The position numbers and the translations under genes were made by a program. This document shows, in pieces, positions 40,989-49,951 of a stretch of 64,000 nt of DNA. Positions within the stretch are counted from its first letter, which is position 1, and the number at the start of each line of letters is the position of its first letter. The notes beneath the pieces were generated by a model. The model was not told where the DNA came from. It did not search any database and saw only the letters and a program-made list of their open reading frames with translations. The DNA is taken from positions 8,261,001-8,325,000 of the forward strand of contig NZ_CP025394.1 in assembly GCF_002943525.1 (NCBI RefSeq). The letters are read 5' to 3'. The DNA comes from Kitasatospora sp. MMS16-BH015 (GTDB lineage Bacteria > Actinomycetota > Actinomycetes > Streptomycetales > Streptomycetaceae).

Positions 40989-42162
40989 GGTAGTCCCCCT
41001 CGTTCATGCTGAAGCCGAAGTCGTCGCCGTAGTGGACGAAGGCGGTGCTCCGGTTCTCCTCGGCGTACCGGCGGCGCAGCTCGTCCATGCCCTCCTGGGT
41101 GGGCGGCTCCAGCGGCACCAGCTGCCCGTGCCGGGTGAGGAAGGTCCGGCCCTCGCGGTGGACGGCCTCGGTGGCCGAGCAGCGCACCACGTACCCCAGG
41201 CGGGTCGGCAGCAGTGCGGCGTCCAGCGCGGCGGGCCTGATCTCGTGCGTGTAGCGGCGGTTGGTGGAGAGCGGCATGAAGAACACCGAGCCGGGGTGGA
41301 GCGTCACGGTGAACTGCGCGGGGATCGAGTCGTCCTCGGCGTCCTTGCGGCGGAAGTGGAGCCTGGTCAGCGCGCTGGTCCTCTTCAGGCCGTGGTCGAA
41401 GGGGTCGTCGGCCAGCGGGTGCAGCCCGTCGAGCCGGTCGTAGAAGGTGCAGAAGGCCATCACGCCGTTGGCCGGCATGTCCTTGGTCTTGTCGGCGTGC
41501 GAGGAGATCCTGGCCTTGGCCTGCTTGCGCTCCGCCGTGGCCGGGGTGTTGTGGTAGATCTGCGCGAGGACGTGGTTGAGCGGCGCGTGGCCGCGGAAGA
41601 CGGTGGCGGCCTCGCGGTTCACGGCCTCGACGATCTCGGTGTCGGCGGGGCGGAAGCCCTCGGTCGGCCCCGAGAGGTTGGTCGAGCAGCGCAGCAGGCG
41701 GAAGGTGAGGTCGCCCTCGGCGGTGCGGGTGACGGGCGTCAGGTAGATCCCGCTCCGGTGGGCCGCCCCCGGCTTGTTCGACTCGGTGAGGGGCTGGAAG
41801 ACGTGCTCGGCCTGCACACGCCCGAAGTGGTCCTCCGCAGGCTCGAAGTACCGGGGGTAGTACGCGCCGACCCCGTGCACCCGCCGGGGCACCCGGCCAA
41901 GGCCGACGACCGGCCACGGGCCACCGCCCCGCGACAGCTCGCGGACGGCGAACACCCTTGCCGCCGGCTCGAGCCGGCCGTCCTCGAGCTCGGCGAGATC
42001 GCCGGTGAGGTAGACCGTCCGGCCGGCGAGGTCGACCGCGCCGGAGGCGAGCTCGGCCGGGGAGACGGTGGTGCCGAAGAAGTCCGGTACTTCGCCGGAC
42101 GGCGCGACCAGGACGTTGGCCGAGTCGTCGAGGCGGGCTTCGGCCGGCTCTGCTGCGTACAT
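40972..42162 (-). CDS. 2OG-Fe(II) oxygenase-like protein B
   Basis: A 396-residue protein paralogous to its downstream neighbour. His222-x-Asp224 (SSHADKTKDMP), His306 (RRYTHEIRP) and Arg327 fit the 2OG-Fe(II) triad and co-substrate site, and both proteins end with a matching motif (E-N-x-T-x-F then G-F/Y-x-x-x-x-D). It has an extra N-terminal domain of about 110 residues. Start at 42162 is inferred from the beginning of conserved sequence; upstream in-frame codons run to 42330. Confidence 0.75.
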   Translation of the reverse strand: MYAAEPAEARLDDSANVLVAPSGEVPDFFGTTVSPAELASGAVDLAGRTVYLTGDLAELEDGRLEPAARVFAVRELSRGGGPWPVVGLGRVPRRVHGVGAYYPRYFEPAEDHFGRVQAEHVFQPLTESNKPGAAHRSGIYLTPVTRTAEGDLTFRLLRCSTNLSGPTEGFRPADTEIVEAVNREAATVFRGHAPLNHVLAQIYHNTPATAERKQAKARISSHADKTKDMPANGVMAFCTFYDRLDGLHPLADDPFDHGLKRTSALTRLHFRRKDAEDDSIPAQFTVTLHPGSVFFMPLSTNRRYTHEIRPAALDAALLPTRLGYVVRCSATEAVHREGRTFLTRHGQLVPLEPPTQEGMDELRRRYAEENRSTAFVHYGDDFGFSMNEGDYRAPVA

Positions 42163-42287
42163 CGGTGGACACCCGTCGTCGTCTGGTGGGTAGTTGATGA
42201 TCCCACGGGGTCTCAGGGCGGACAAAGGAGTTCCGGGCGCCCGGCGCCCTGGCGCCACGCTCAGTGCAATGTGTAATGTCACACGCC

Positions 42288-43583
42288 ATGATGCTGAGCC
42301 CACGTGCCCCTCGTACCACCGGCCGTCCATCCACCGGCGCGCTGACCGTCCTCAGCGCCGTCACCGTCCTCGCCGCCCTGCTCGGCCCGGGCGTCGGCCC
42401 GGCCGCCGCCGAGACCGGCTGCCGGGCCGACACCACCGTGACCCCGGACCGGGAACAGGCCAGGCTCGCCGATCCCCGCACCTCGGCCCTGGTCGAGGGC
42501 GGTGGGTTCGGCACGTTCGTGCGCCGCTTCCCGGCCGCCCTGTGCACCGCCCGTACCGCCGCCGAGGCGCAGCAGCTGGTCGAGGACTGGGGGCAGGCGC
42601 TGTGGCAGTCGGCCGTCGACCGGGCGCAGGGCCGGCGTACCGGTGGGGCCCTGCCCGCCCAGGACGACCGGCCGCTGTACTGGACCCGGTTGGCGATGAC
42701 CGCCCAACTCGCCCAGTGGCAGCCCGGTTTCACCATCGGCCGGGCCGCGCTGCGCCGCGCGTTCGAGGACGCCTCGCGCGGGCTGGTGGAGAACCAGTTC
42801 CGCGGCGCCCAGGGCGTGCGGCGCTACTTCGTCAGCGGCTTCGACCCCTTCGGCCTGGACGCCGAGCTGCGCCGGGCCAACCCCTCCGGCTCGGCCGCCC
42901 TGCAGCTCGACGGGCGCCGGATCACGCTGGCGGACGGCAGCCAGGCCGAGGTCCGCACGGTGGTGCTGCCGGTCCGGTACGGGGACTTCGACCAGGGGGT
43001 GGTGGACCGGGCCTTCGCCCCGCGACTGACGCCCGGGCCGCGGGCGGCCGACCTGATCACCACGGTCAGCCAGGGCTACCCGGGCCTGTTCACCCTGGAG
43101 GCCTGGGCCGGCCGGGCCCGCTCCGCCGACCCGTACCCCGACAACCTCGACGCGCTCGGCGGTGGCAGCTACGACCACCCCGCCGATCCGCCCGGCCTGG
43201 CCGCCGGCCCCGAGTTCATCCCGACCAGCCTGCCGACCGGTGCCATGACCGCCGTCCAGCAGCCCTACCCCGTGCTCCGCAACACCGAGGTCACCGAGAT
43301 CCCGGCCGGCGGCACGGACCCCGTCCTCCGGGAGGACGGCCCGACCCCGGGCTCGCGCTCGGTCGAGGGCGGCGGAGGCGGCTACCTCTCCAACGAGGTC
43401 GCCTACCGGTCCAACCTGCTCCGGCTGGCCCTGGCGCCCGGGACGCCCGGCGGCCACCTGCACACGCCCGTGCTCACCGGCCTGCCGGCCGACCCCGCCC
43501 AGCTGACCGGCCCGGAGTTCGAGCAGGCCGAAGCCGGGATCACGGGGGAGGTGCTGGACATCCTGCGCCACACCGCGCCTTGA
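42288..43583 (+). CDS. secreted pyroglutamyl-peptidase-like (C15) protein, Ser in place of catalytic Cys
   Basis: A 431-residue exported protein. After a signal peptide (ALTVLSAVTVLAALLGPGVG) come a leader domain and a peptidase C15-like region beginning RRYFVSGFDPFG with NPSGSAAL. In the C15 family the catalytic Cys and His are 24 residues apart, in YLCN and HVP contexts. Here YLSNE gives Ser368 and GHLHTP gives His392, exactly 24 apart, so Cys has been replaced by Ser. The protein may be a serine variant, a binding protein or inactive. ATG at 42288 has no Shine-Dalgarno. Confidence 0.8.
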   Translation: MMLSPRAPRTTGRPSTGALTVLSAVTVLAALLGPGVGPAAAETGCRADTTVTPDREQARLADPRTSALVEGGGFGTFVRRFPAALCTARTAAEAQQLVEDWGQALWQSAVDRAQGRRTGGALPAQDDRPLYWTRLAMTAQLAQWQPGFTIGRAALRRAFEDASRGLVENQFRGAQGVRRYFVSGFDPFGLDAELRRANPSGSAALQLDGRRITLADGSQAEVRTVVLPVRYGDFDQGVVDRAFAPRLTPGPRAADLITTVSQGYPGLFTLEAWAGRARSADPYPDNLDALGGGSYDHPADPPGLAAGPEFIPTSLPTGAMTAVQQPYPVLRNTEVTEIPAGGTDPVLREDGPTPGSRSVEGGGGGYLSNEVAYRSNLLRLALAPGTPGGHLHTPVLTGLPADPAQLTGPEFEQAEAGITGEVLDILRHTAP

Positions 43584-43605
43584 CCGCCGAGCAGGGCCTG
43601 CCCGG

Positions 43606-43646
43606 GCTCACCGACTGATGAGTCGTCAGGGACTCAGTCGGTGAGC
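43606..43646. terminator. hairpin terminator between convergent genes
   Basis: GCTCACCGACTGA at 43606-43618 pairs perfectly with TCAGTCGGTGAGC at 43634-43646. It separates the C15-like gene and the convergent alcohol dehydrogenase gene. Confidence 0.75.
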
Positions 43647-43662
43647 AACAGTTGACGATGCG

Positions 43663-44709
43663 TCAGATGGTGGCGGCGTCGATGACGAAGCGGTAGCGGA
43701 CGTCGCCGTCGAGGAGGCGGTCGTAGGCCTCGTTGATCCGGTCGGCGGTGATGAGCTCGATCTCGGCGGTGAGGCCGTGGGCGGCGCAGAAGTCGAGCAT
43801 CTCCTGGGTCTCCGCAATGCCGCCGATGCCGGAGCTGCTCATGCTGCGGCGGTGGCCGAAGAGGGACTGGAGGGTGAGCTGGACGGGCTCCTCGGGGAGG
43901 CCGACGTTGACCATGGCGCCGTCGGTGCGCAGGAGGGCGAAGTAGGCGGCGAAGTCGAGCGGGGCCGAGACCGTGTTGAGGATCAGGTCGAAGGTGCCCT
44001 TGAGCTGCTCGAAGGTGGCCGGGTCGGCGGTGGCGTGGTAGTGGTCGGCGCCCAGGCGCAGGCCGTCCTCGCGCTTGCGGAGCGACTGGGAGAGCACGGT
44101 GACCTCGGCACCGAGGGCGTGGCCGATCTTCACGCCCAGGTGGCCGAGCCCGCCGAGGCCGACCACGGCCACCTTCTTGCCGGGGCCGGCCTGCCAGTGC
44201 CGCAGCGGTGAGTAGGTGGTGATGCCCGCGCAGAGCAGCGGTGCGGCCGCGTCCAGCGGGAGGGCGTCGGGGATGCGGACCACGAAGTCGGCGTCGACCA
44301 CGATCTCGCGGGCGTAGCCGCCGTAGGTGACCTCGCCGTCCTTGCCGCGGGAGTTGTACGTCCAGACCGGGCCGCCCCCGGTGCAGTACTGCTCCAGCCC
44401 GGCCCGGCAGTTCTCGCAGCTGCGGCAGGAGTCGACCATGCAGCCGACGCCGACCCGGTCGCCGACGGCGTACCGGGTCACGCCGGAGCCGACCTCGACG
44501 ACCAGGCCGGCGATCTCGTGGCCGGGCACCATCGGGAAGATGGCGGCGCCCCAGCCCTCGCGGACCTGGTGGAGGTCGGAGTGGCAGATGCCGCTGTAGT
44601 GGATCTCGATCCGGACGTCCTGCTCGCGGACGGCGCGGCGCTCGACGGTGGTGCGCTCCAGCGGCGCCTTGGCGGCGGGGGCGGCGAAGGCGGCGACGGT
44701 GGTGGTCAT
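43663..44709 (-). CDS. zinc-dependent NAD(P) alcohol dehydrogenase (CAD/YahK-like)
   Basis: A 348-residue medium-chain dehydrogenase. The catalytic zinc ligands are seen in GICHSDLH and VPGHEIAG; the structural zinc cysteines in the CRSCENCRAGLEQYC region; and the nucleotide fold as VGLGGLGHLGV. It interconverts alcohols and aldehydes, with aromatic or aliphatic substrates common in this subfamily. It lies divergently next to the LuxC/LuxE-like operon with a shared regulatory region, so it might reduce or consume the aldehyde made by that operon; this is inference. Confidence 0.9.
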   Translation of the reverse strand: MTTTVAAFAAPAAKAPLERTTVERRAVREQDVRIEIHYSGICHSDLHQVREGWGAAIFPMVPGHEIAGLVVEVGSGVTRYAVGDRVGVGCMVDSCRSCENCRAGLEQYCTGGGPVWTYNSRGKDGEVTYGGYAREIVVDADFVVRIPDALPLDAAAPLLCAGITTYSPLRHWQAGPGKKVAVVGLGGLGHLGVKIGHALGAEVTVLSQSLRKREDGLRLGADHYHATADPATFEQLKGTFDLILNTVSAPLDFAAYFALLRTDGAMVNVGLPEEPVQLTLQSLFGHRRSMSSSGIGGIAETQEMLDFCAAHGLTAEIELITADRINEAYDRLLDGDVRYRFVIDAATI

Positions 44710-44794
44710 GGGTCGGTCCCGTTCCATGGTCGTGGTGATCTTCGGTGCACTTCAGACGGTACCCGGATGGTTAAAGGGTGAACCTTCGGAAGCT

Positions 44795-44810
44795 ATTCGG
44801 GTACCCGAAT
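44795..44810. promoter_or_regulatory. perfect 16-bp palindrome ATTCGGGTACCCGAAT
   Basis: The palindrome is in the 367-base intergenic region shared by the alcohol dehydrogenase and the LuxC/LuxE-like operon. It may be the operator of an unidentified regulator. The surrounding 80 bases are notably A/T-rich for this genome. Confidence 0.5.
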
Positions 44811-44979
44811 CCCACCCGCGTATCGAAGGGCAAGCCTAGTGGCCACCAAGGGCAACAGAGGTGGAACTCGATTTGATTCGGTGTCAACTGTGTTCCATGA
44901 TGTGGACGAGCGCCAGGCGGGGGGCCTGCACGGCGCAGTGCGCGTGCACGAACTGCGCGTACCCGAAGGAAGTTTAACG

Positions 44980-45048
44980 GTGAAGCAGACCGGCCCCGGG
45001 GAATCCCGGGTCGGTTGGCGCGTCCGTGCCCGCCCCCGCCTCCCTTGA
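44980..45048 (+). CDS. possible leader peptide upstream of the LuxC/LuxE-like operon
   Basis: GTG at 44980 with AAGGAAG about seven bases before it starts a 22-codon frame ending 28 bases before the operon start. A bulged hairpin (44989-45015) forms inside it and another open frame starts at 44839. It could be an attenuator leader. The peptide has no recognisable amino-acid bias. Confidence 0.3.
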   Translation: MKQTGPGESRVGWRVRARPRLP

Positions 45049-45076
45049 GCCTTCCTCTCTTCAGGAGAAAATCCGC

Positions 45077-46348
45077 ATGCCCATCCACCAGGTTTTGGAC
45101 CTCATACGTTTCGTCCGGGACCGCTCTCCTTTCTATACGGACCTCTATGCCGACCTGCCGGCCGAGGTCGACCGCCTCACCGACCTGCCTGTGGTGGACC
45201 AGAGCGCGTTCTGGGCCGCCAACACGCTGACCGGCAACCGCGTGCTGACCGGCTCGCTCGACGAGGCCGTGGTGTTCCGGACCGGCGGCACCACCGGCGC
45301 GCCCAAGTTCTCCTGCTACACCCGGGAGGAGTGGCAGGAGTTCACGACCGCCTTCGGCGCCGGGCTGGTGGACGCAGGGCTGCGCCCCGGCCACCGGGTG
45401 GCCGACCTCTTCTACGCCGGTGAGCTCTACGCCAGCTTCCTGTTCGTCCTGGACTCGCTCGCGCAAGCCCCCGTGGCCAACGTGCGGCTGCCGATCGGCG
45501 GCGGTGCCCCGCTGGAGTCCACCGTGGCCACCCTGGCCGAATTCGCCGCCCAGGTCGTGGCGGGCACCCCGAGCACGCTCTGCCGGCTCGGCGAGCACCT
45601 GATCGAGACGGGGCGTCAACTCCCTGCGGTGGAGCTGCTGTTGTTCGGCGGCGAGGCCCTCTACGAGGACCAGCGCCGTCTGCTCGCCACCGCCTTCCCC
45701 GGCGCCGAACCCCGCTCGCTCGGGTACGCCAGCGTGGACGGCGGCCTGCTCGGCCGGCCGGTGGCCGGGCCGGACCAGCGCGTCCACGGCAGCTTCACCC
45801 CGCACACCGTGGTCGAGATCCTGGACGAGACCACCGGCGAGCCGATCCGCGAGAACGGCCGGCCCGGACGGGTGGTCGTCACCCAGCTGTTCCGCCGCCT
45901 GATGCCGATCATCCGCTACCCCGCCGGCGACCGCGCGGAGTGGACCGACGCCGAGGCCGGCCGCTTCCGCATCCTCAGCCGGGCCGAGGAGGGCGTGCGG
46001 GTGGGCCCCGTCTCGCTGGCTCCGCAGGACGTGCAGGCCGCCGTGGCCGAGGCCGACATAGCCGGCCGGGTGACGGGCACTCAACTGGTGGTCCGCCGCT
46101 GGGAGAGCCGGGACGGACTCGTGCTGCGCCTGGCCACCGCCCCCGGCGACCAGGACCGGGCCGAGCTGGAGGTGCTGGCCAAGGCGATCGTCGCCGAGCT
46201 GAACGCGGCCCGCCCGTTCTACCCCGAGAGCGCCGCCGCCGGGTTCATCCACCCGCTGCGGGTGGAATGGGCCAGCCAGCGCGAGCTGGCGGTCAACCCG
46301 CGCACCGGCAAGCTGCTCCGGGTGATCGACGAGAGGCCGACCGCGTGA
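45077..46348 (+). CDS. PaaK-like AMP-forming ligase
   Basis: A 423-residue member of the ANL adenylate-forming superfamily, phenylacetate-CoA ligase branch. The ATP-binding loop is VVFRTGGTTGAPKF; GGEALYEDQRRLL and IRYPAGDRAEW are later core motifs. It probably activates a carboxylic acid as an acyl-adenylate. ATG has AGGAG upstream; the reading frame extends further but that part is unconserved. It heads an operon of five genes with 4-base overlaps. Confidence 0.83.
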   Translation: MPIHQVLDLIRFVRDRSPFYTDLYADLPAEVDRLTDLPVVDQSAFWAANTLTGNRVLTGSLDEAVVFRTGGTTGAPKFSCYTREEWQEFTTAFGAGLVDAGLRPGHRVADLFYAGELYASFLFVLDSLAQAPVANVRLPIGGGAPLESTVATLAEFAAQVVAGTPSTLCRLGEHLIETGRQLPAVELLLFGGEALYEDQRRLLATAFPGAEPRSLGYASVDGGLLGRPVAGPDQRVHGSFTPHTVVEILDETTGEPIRENGRPGRVVVTQLFRRLMPIIRYPAGDRAEWTDAEAGRFRILSRAEEGVRVGPVSLAPQDVQAAVAEADIAGRVTGTQLVVRRWESRDGLVLRLATAPGDQDRAELEVLAKAIVAELNAARPFYPESAAAGFIHPLRVEWASQRELAVNPRTGKLLRVIDERPTA

Positions 46349-47664
46349 CCAGCCCCACGAGCCCCGGCCGCCGCGGCCCGCTCGTCCTGCGCAACCGCGC
46401 CTTCGGAGCGGTCTGGCTGGGGCAGGTGTGCACCCAGGCCGCGGTCCGGATGTTCCAGGTGGGCATCGCCTGGTGGCTGGTCGCCTACGCCGCCACCGGC
46501 GCCGGCGGGCTCGCCGCCGGGCTGTTCATGGCGGTGAGCACCCTGCCCGCCGTGGCCCTCGCCCCGCTGGTGGCCCGGGCGATCGCCCACTACGCCCACC
46601 GCTCGCTGCTGCGCGCGGCCGCCGGCGCGGCCGGGGCGGTCGCCCTGGCGCTGGCCGGCTGGGCCTGCGCGAGCGACCTGCCCGTCCCGGCCGCGTATGC
46701 GGCGACCCTGGCCCTCGCCGCCTGCCAGTCCTTCTTCGACCCCTGCCTGACCACTGCGGTGCCCGAGCTGGTGGCGGACGAGGACATCGAGGCCGCCACC
46801 GGCTTCGAGCTCGCCACCCAGTCGCTGGCCGGTCTCGGCGGCGCGCTGCTCGGCGCCCTCGTGGTGGACCGCGCCGGGGTGGCCGGCCTGGCCGTCGGCT
46901 GCGCCGCCGCGTACACCCTCGCGGCGCTGCTGGTCGCGACCGCGCGGTTCCGGGCCGCAGGCCCGGCCGAGGCGGCGGCCTGGTCCGACTCGGCCACCTC
47001 AGCAGAACCGGCCGTCCCGGCTGCCTCGGCCGCCTCGGCCGAGCCGGCGGGCCCGCAGCGGACACTGCGTCAGATCCTGGGCGGCCTGCCATACGTGCGG
47101 GCGATCCTGCTCTGCTTCGCCGCGGCCAACCTCTTCACCACCGCCGTGTTCGTGGTGATGCCGCTGTACACCGCCGACGTGCTGCACGGCGGGGGCGGCA
47201 CGGTCTCGCTGCTCGAGGCCGCGCTGGGCGTGGGCACGCTGGTCGGCTCCTTCACCGGCGCCCGGGTGCCCGGCCGGCCCACCGTGGTCGGGGCCGGCTG
47301 CCTGGCCGCGATGGCCGTGGCCCTCGCCGTACCGGGCCTGGTCGCCGGGCGGGCCGCCCTGCTCGGGGCGCTGCTGGTGGCCGGCTGGTGCGTCGGGGCG
47401 ATCGGGGTCCGGTTCGTCGCGCTGTTCCAGCGGCTGGTGCCGCCGGCCGACAAGCCCGCCTTCTTCGCCGTCATGCAGGCCGTGCTCGGCGCCACCTTCC
47501 CGGTCGCCTCGCTGCTCTTCGGCCTGCTCGGCGACCACCTCTCGGCCCAGACGCTCTGCCTGATCCAGGCCGCCGGGCTGCTGCCCGCCGCCCTGCTGCT
47601 CGGCTCGGTGCGCGACGCCTCGGCGGTGGCGGACCGGCTGGTCACGGTCGGGGGCGGGCGATGA
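46345..47664 (+). CDS. MFS transporter
   Basis: A 439-residue membrane protein of the major facilitator superfamily. Twelve hydrophobic helices can be traced, with an Ala/Glu/Pro-rich central loop of about 45 residues after helix 6. Start NRAFGAVWLGQVCTQAAVRMFQVG is typical of drug- or metabolite-exporter types. GTG overlaps the previous stop (GTGA). It may export the product of the operon or pump in a precursor. Confidence 0.88.
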   Translation: MTSPTSPGRRGPLVLRNRAFGAVWLGQVCTQAAVRMFQVGIAWWLVAYAATGAGGLAAGLFMAVSTLPAVALAPLVARAIAHYAHRSLLRAAAGAAGAVALALAGWACASDLPVPAAYAATLALAACQSFFDPCLTTAVPELVADEDIEAATGFELATQSLAGLGGALLGALVVDRAGVAGLAVGCAAAYTLAALLVATARFRAAGPAEAAAWSDSATSAEPAVPAASAASAEPAGPQRTLRQILGGLPYVRAILLCFAAANLFTTAVFVVMPLYTADVLHGGGGTVSLLEAALGVGTLVGSFTGARVPGRPTVVGAGCLAAMAVALAVPGLVAGRAALLGALLVAGWCVGAIGVRFVALFQRLVPPADKPAFFAVMQAVLGATFPVASLLFGLLGDHLSAQTLCLIQAAGLLPAALLLGSVRDASAVADRLVTVGGGR

Positions 47665-48797
47665 GCTACACCATCACGCCGGCCGCCACCGCCGATGTCG
47701 CCGACCTGCGGCAGCTCTACTACGCCGTCTACGGCCCGCACTACCCCACCGCCCTCGGCACCGACCCCGCCGAGATGTCCCGGCTGATCCGGGACCCGTA
47801 CACCCTCTGGCTGGTCGCCCGCTGCGCCCGCACCGGCGTGCTGGCCGGCTCGGCCGCCGTGCACGGCGAGCCCGGCAGCCGGATCGGGCGGCTCGAAGGG
47901 CTGGCCGTCCACCCCGACCAGCGCGGCACCGGCCTGGCCGGGCAGCTCACCGAGGCGCTCTGCGCCCGCACGCTGGAGGCCGGCACCCACGACTCGGTGT
48001 ACGCCACCGTCCGTACGGTGAGCGTCGGCCCGCAGCGGGTGGTGGCCCGCAACGGCTTCCGTCCGCTCGGCATCCTGCCCAACGCCGTGGACCTCAGCAG
48101 CCGGGAGAGCCTCGCGCTCTACGCCCGCCACTCGCCGGGCGTGCTCGACCGCCGGGTGCCGGTCACCGAGGTGCCCGCCGCGCTCGCGCCGCTGCTGCGC
48201 TCGGTGGAGGGCAGCCTCGGCATCAGCTACGCCCGGACCCGGACCACCGCCCCGCAGCCCGCCCCGAGCGGCGCCGGACGGGCCCCGCTGGAGATCGTCG
48301 ACGCGCCGGCCTTCGTCCGCCGCCGCTTCCACGAGCGCTTCCCCGAACCCGGCCGCTGGTTCTACCCGTTGCACACCCCGAACGTGCTGCTCACCCCGGA
48401 GGACGGCAGCTTCGAGGTGTACGCGTACCTCAACCGCACCGGCGGCTACTGCGCGCTGGTGGCCGCCCACCCCGACCCGGCCTTCGCCAACGGCTGGCTG
48501 GAGTCGGTCACCCGCACCCTCACCCGGGCGGGCGCCGGCTACGTCGAAGCCCTGGTCCCGCTCGAACACCACGGCGCGCTCTCGGCGTTCGGCGCCCAGG
48601 GCTTCATCGCCGGGGCGCTCTACCCCGCGATGCGCCGGGAGGGCGACGGCTTCCACGACTACGTGGTGATGTCCCGCACCGCCGAGCACATCGACTTCCA
48701 CGGCGTGGTGGTCGACACCCCGCTCCAACCCTTCCTCGACTCCTGCGTGTCGGCCTGGGCGTCGACCTACCTGCCCTCCCGTGAGGTGGCCCCGTGA
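47661..48797 (+). CDS. GNAT-domain protein with C-terminal extension
   Basis: A 378-residue protein. Residues 5-150 form a GNAT fold: LEGLAVHPDQRGTGLAGQLTEAL is the acetyl-CoA binding motif A, and VARNGFRPLGIL the following strand. The remaining 220 residues, with PEPGRWFYPLHTPNVLLTP and YVEALVPLEHHGALSAF, are not recognised and may be a second, degenerate GNAT fold. It may transfer an acyl group within the pathway. ATG overlaps the transporter stop. Confidence 0.75.
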   Translation: MSYTITPAATADVADLRQLYYAVYGPHYPTALGTDPAEMSRLIRDPYTLWLVARCARTGVLAGSAAVHGEPGSRIGRLEGLAVHPDQRGTGLAGQLTEALCARTLEAGTHDSVYATVRTVSVGPQRVVARNGFRPLGILPNAVDLSSRESLALYARHSPGVLDRRVPVTEVPAALAPLLRSVEGSLGISYARTRTTAPQPAPSGAGRAPLEIVDAPAFVRRRFHERFPEPGRWFYPLHTPNVLLTPEDGSFEVYAYLNRTGGYCALVAAHPDPAFANGWLESVTRTLTRAGAGYVEALVPLEHHGALSAFGAQGFIAGALYPAMRREGDGFHDYVVMSRTAEHIDFHGVVVDTPLQPFLDSCVSAWASTYLPSREVAP

Positions 48798-49951
48798 CTG
48801 TGACGAACCCTCATCTCGCCCCCGTGCACGTCCCCGACGGCGCCGCCCTGGCCAAGGTGCAGCAGCTCTGCGACCTGGCCGACCCGTACTCCGCCGGGCC
48901 AGGCCACGAGGAGCTGTTCGCCGCCGCGATGGCCGAGTCCAACGCCTGGCACCGCGAGCGCTCCCCGTTCTTCCGCAGCCTGTACGACAGCGAGCGGCCG
49001 GAGACCCCGTACGGCGCGCCGCTGGTGCACGCCAACTTCTTCAAGCGCCACGAGGTGCTCTCCATCCCCCGGGAGGAGGTGTACCTGCACCTGACCTCCT
49101 CCGGCACCACCGGGCAGAAGTCGCAGATGTTCTTCGACGAGTGGACCATCCGGTCCGCCCAGCGGATGGTCGCCCGGATCTTCGAGCACAACGGCTGGAT
49201 CACCCCCGACCAGCCGGTCAACTACCTGCTCTACAGCTACGAGCCCGCCCGCGACCTCAAGTTGGGCACCGCCTTCACCGACAACTACCTCTGCGACTTC
49301 GCCCCCGCCCGCCGGGTCGAGTACGCGCTGCGGGCCACCGGGGAGGGCCACGAGTTCGACCCCTTCGGCTGCGTGGCCGCGCTGCTGCGCTACGCCGAGG
49401 AGGGCCTGCCGGTGCGGATCCTCGGCTTCCCCGCCTTCCTCTGGTTCACCCTGGAGCGGATGCGCGCGCTGGGCCTCCCCGCCTTGGAGCTGCCCGCCGA
49501 CTCGCTGATCGTGCTCGGCGGCGGCTGGAAGGGCCACGCCGACCGGCAGATCGGCAAGCAGGAGCTGTACGCCCGGGTCACCGAGCAGTTGGGCATCCCG
49601 TCGGAGCGGATCCGCGACACCTTCGGCTCCGTCGAGCACTGCATCCCGTACGTGGAGTGCGCGCGGCACAACCTGCACGCGCCGGTCTGGTCACGGGTGT
49701 TCATCCGCTCCACCCGCACCCTCGACCCGCTCCCGTACGGCGAGCGCGGCTACCTGCACCTGGTCTCCCCGTACATCACCTCGGTGCCCGCGCAGAGCGT
49801 GCTGATGGGCGACCTCGCCTCGCTGCACCCGGGCCAGGAGTGCGGCTGCGGGCTGGGCACCGACTGGTTCACCGTGCACGGCCGCGCCGGGGTGAGCCGG
49901 AACAAGAGCTGCGCCGCCGCAGCCGCCGAACTGATGAAGGGCACCTCATGA
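48794..49951 (+). CDS. LuxE-family acyl-protein synthetase
   Basis: A 385-residue LuxE-like enzyme. It has the family P-loop HLTSSGTTGQKSQ, SLIVLGGGWKGH and the C-terminal TEC-like GRAGVSRNKSC. In bioluminescent bacteria LuxE adenylates a fatty acid and passes the acyl group to LuxC. A conserved cysteine near the C-terminus could carry the acyl group. No luciferase (luxA/B) or luxD acyltransferase is found in the window. GTG overlaps the GNAT gene by four bases. Confidence 0.85.
   Translation: MTVTNPHLAPVHVPDGAALAKVQQLCDLADPYSAGPGHEELFAAAMAESNAWHRERSPFFRSLYDSERPETPYGAPLVHANFFKRHEVLSIPREEVYLHLTSSGTTGQKSQMFFDEWTIRSAQRMVARIFEHNGWITPDQPVNYLLYSYEPARDLKLGTAFTDNYLCDFAPARRVEYALRATGEGHEFDPFGCVAALLRYAEEGLPVRILGFPAFLWFTLERMRALGLPALELPADSLIVLGGGWKGHADRQIGKQELYARVTEQLGIPSERIRDTFGSVEHCIPYVECARHNLHAPVWSRVFIRSTRTLDPLPYGERGYLHLVSPYITSVPAQSVLMGDLASLHPGQECGCGLGTDWFTVHGRAGVSRNKSCAAAAAELMKGTS

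Noticed and set aside
38783..42736. 1,317-codon minus-strand frame
   Set aside because: It crosses the lipase antisense and both oxygenase genes out of frame, so it is a shadow of the high GC content.
44839..45048. 69-codon plus-strand frame
   Set aside because: GTG without a Shine-Dalgarno, and the sequence is regulatory in character; only its last 22 codons, with their own start signal, were kept as a possible leader.
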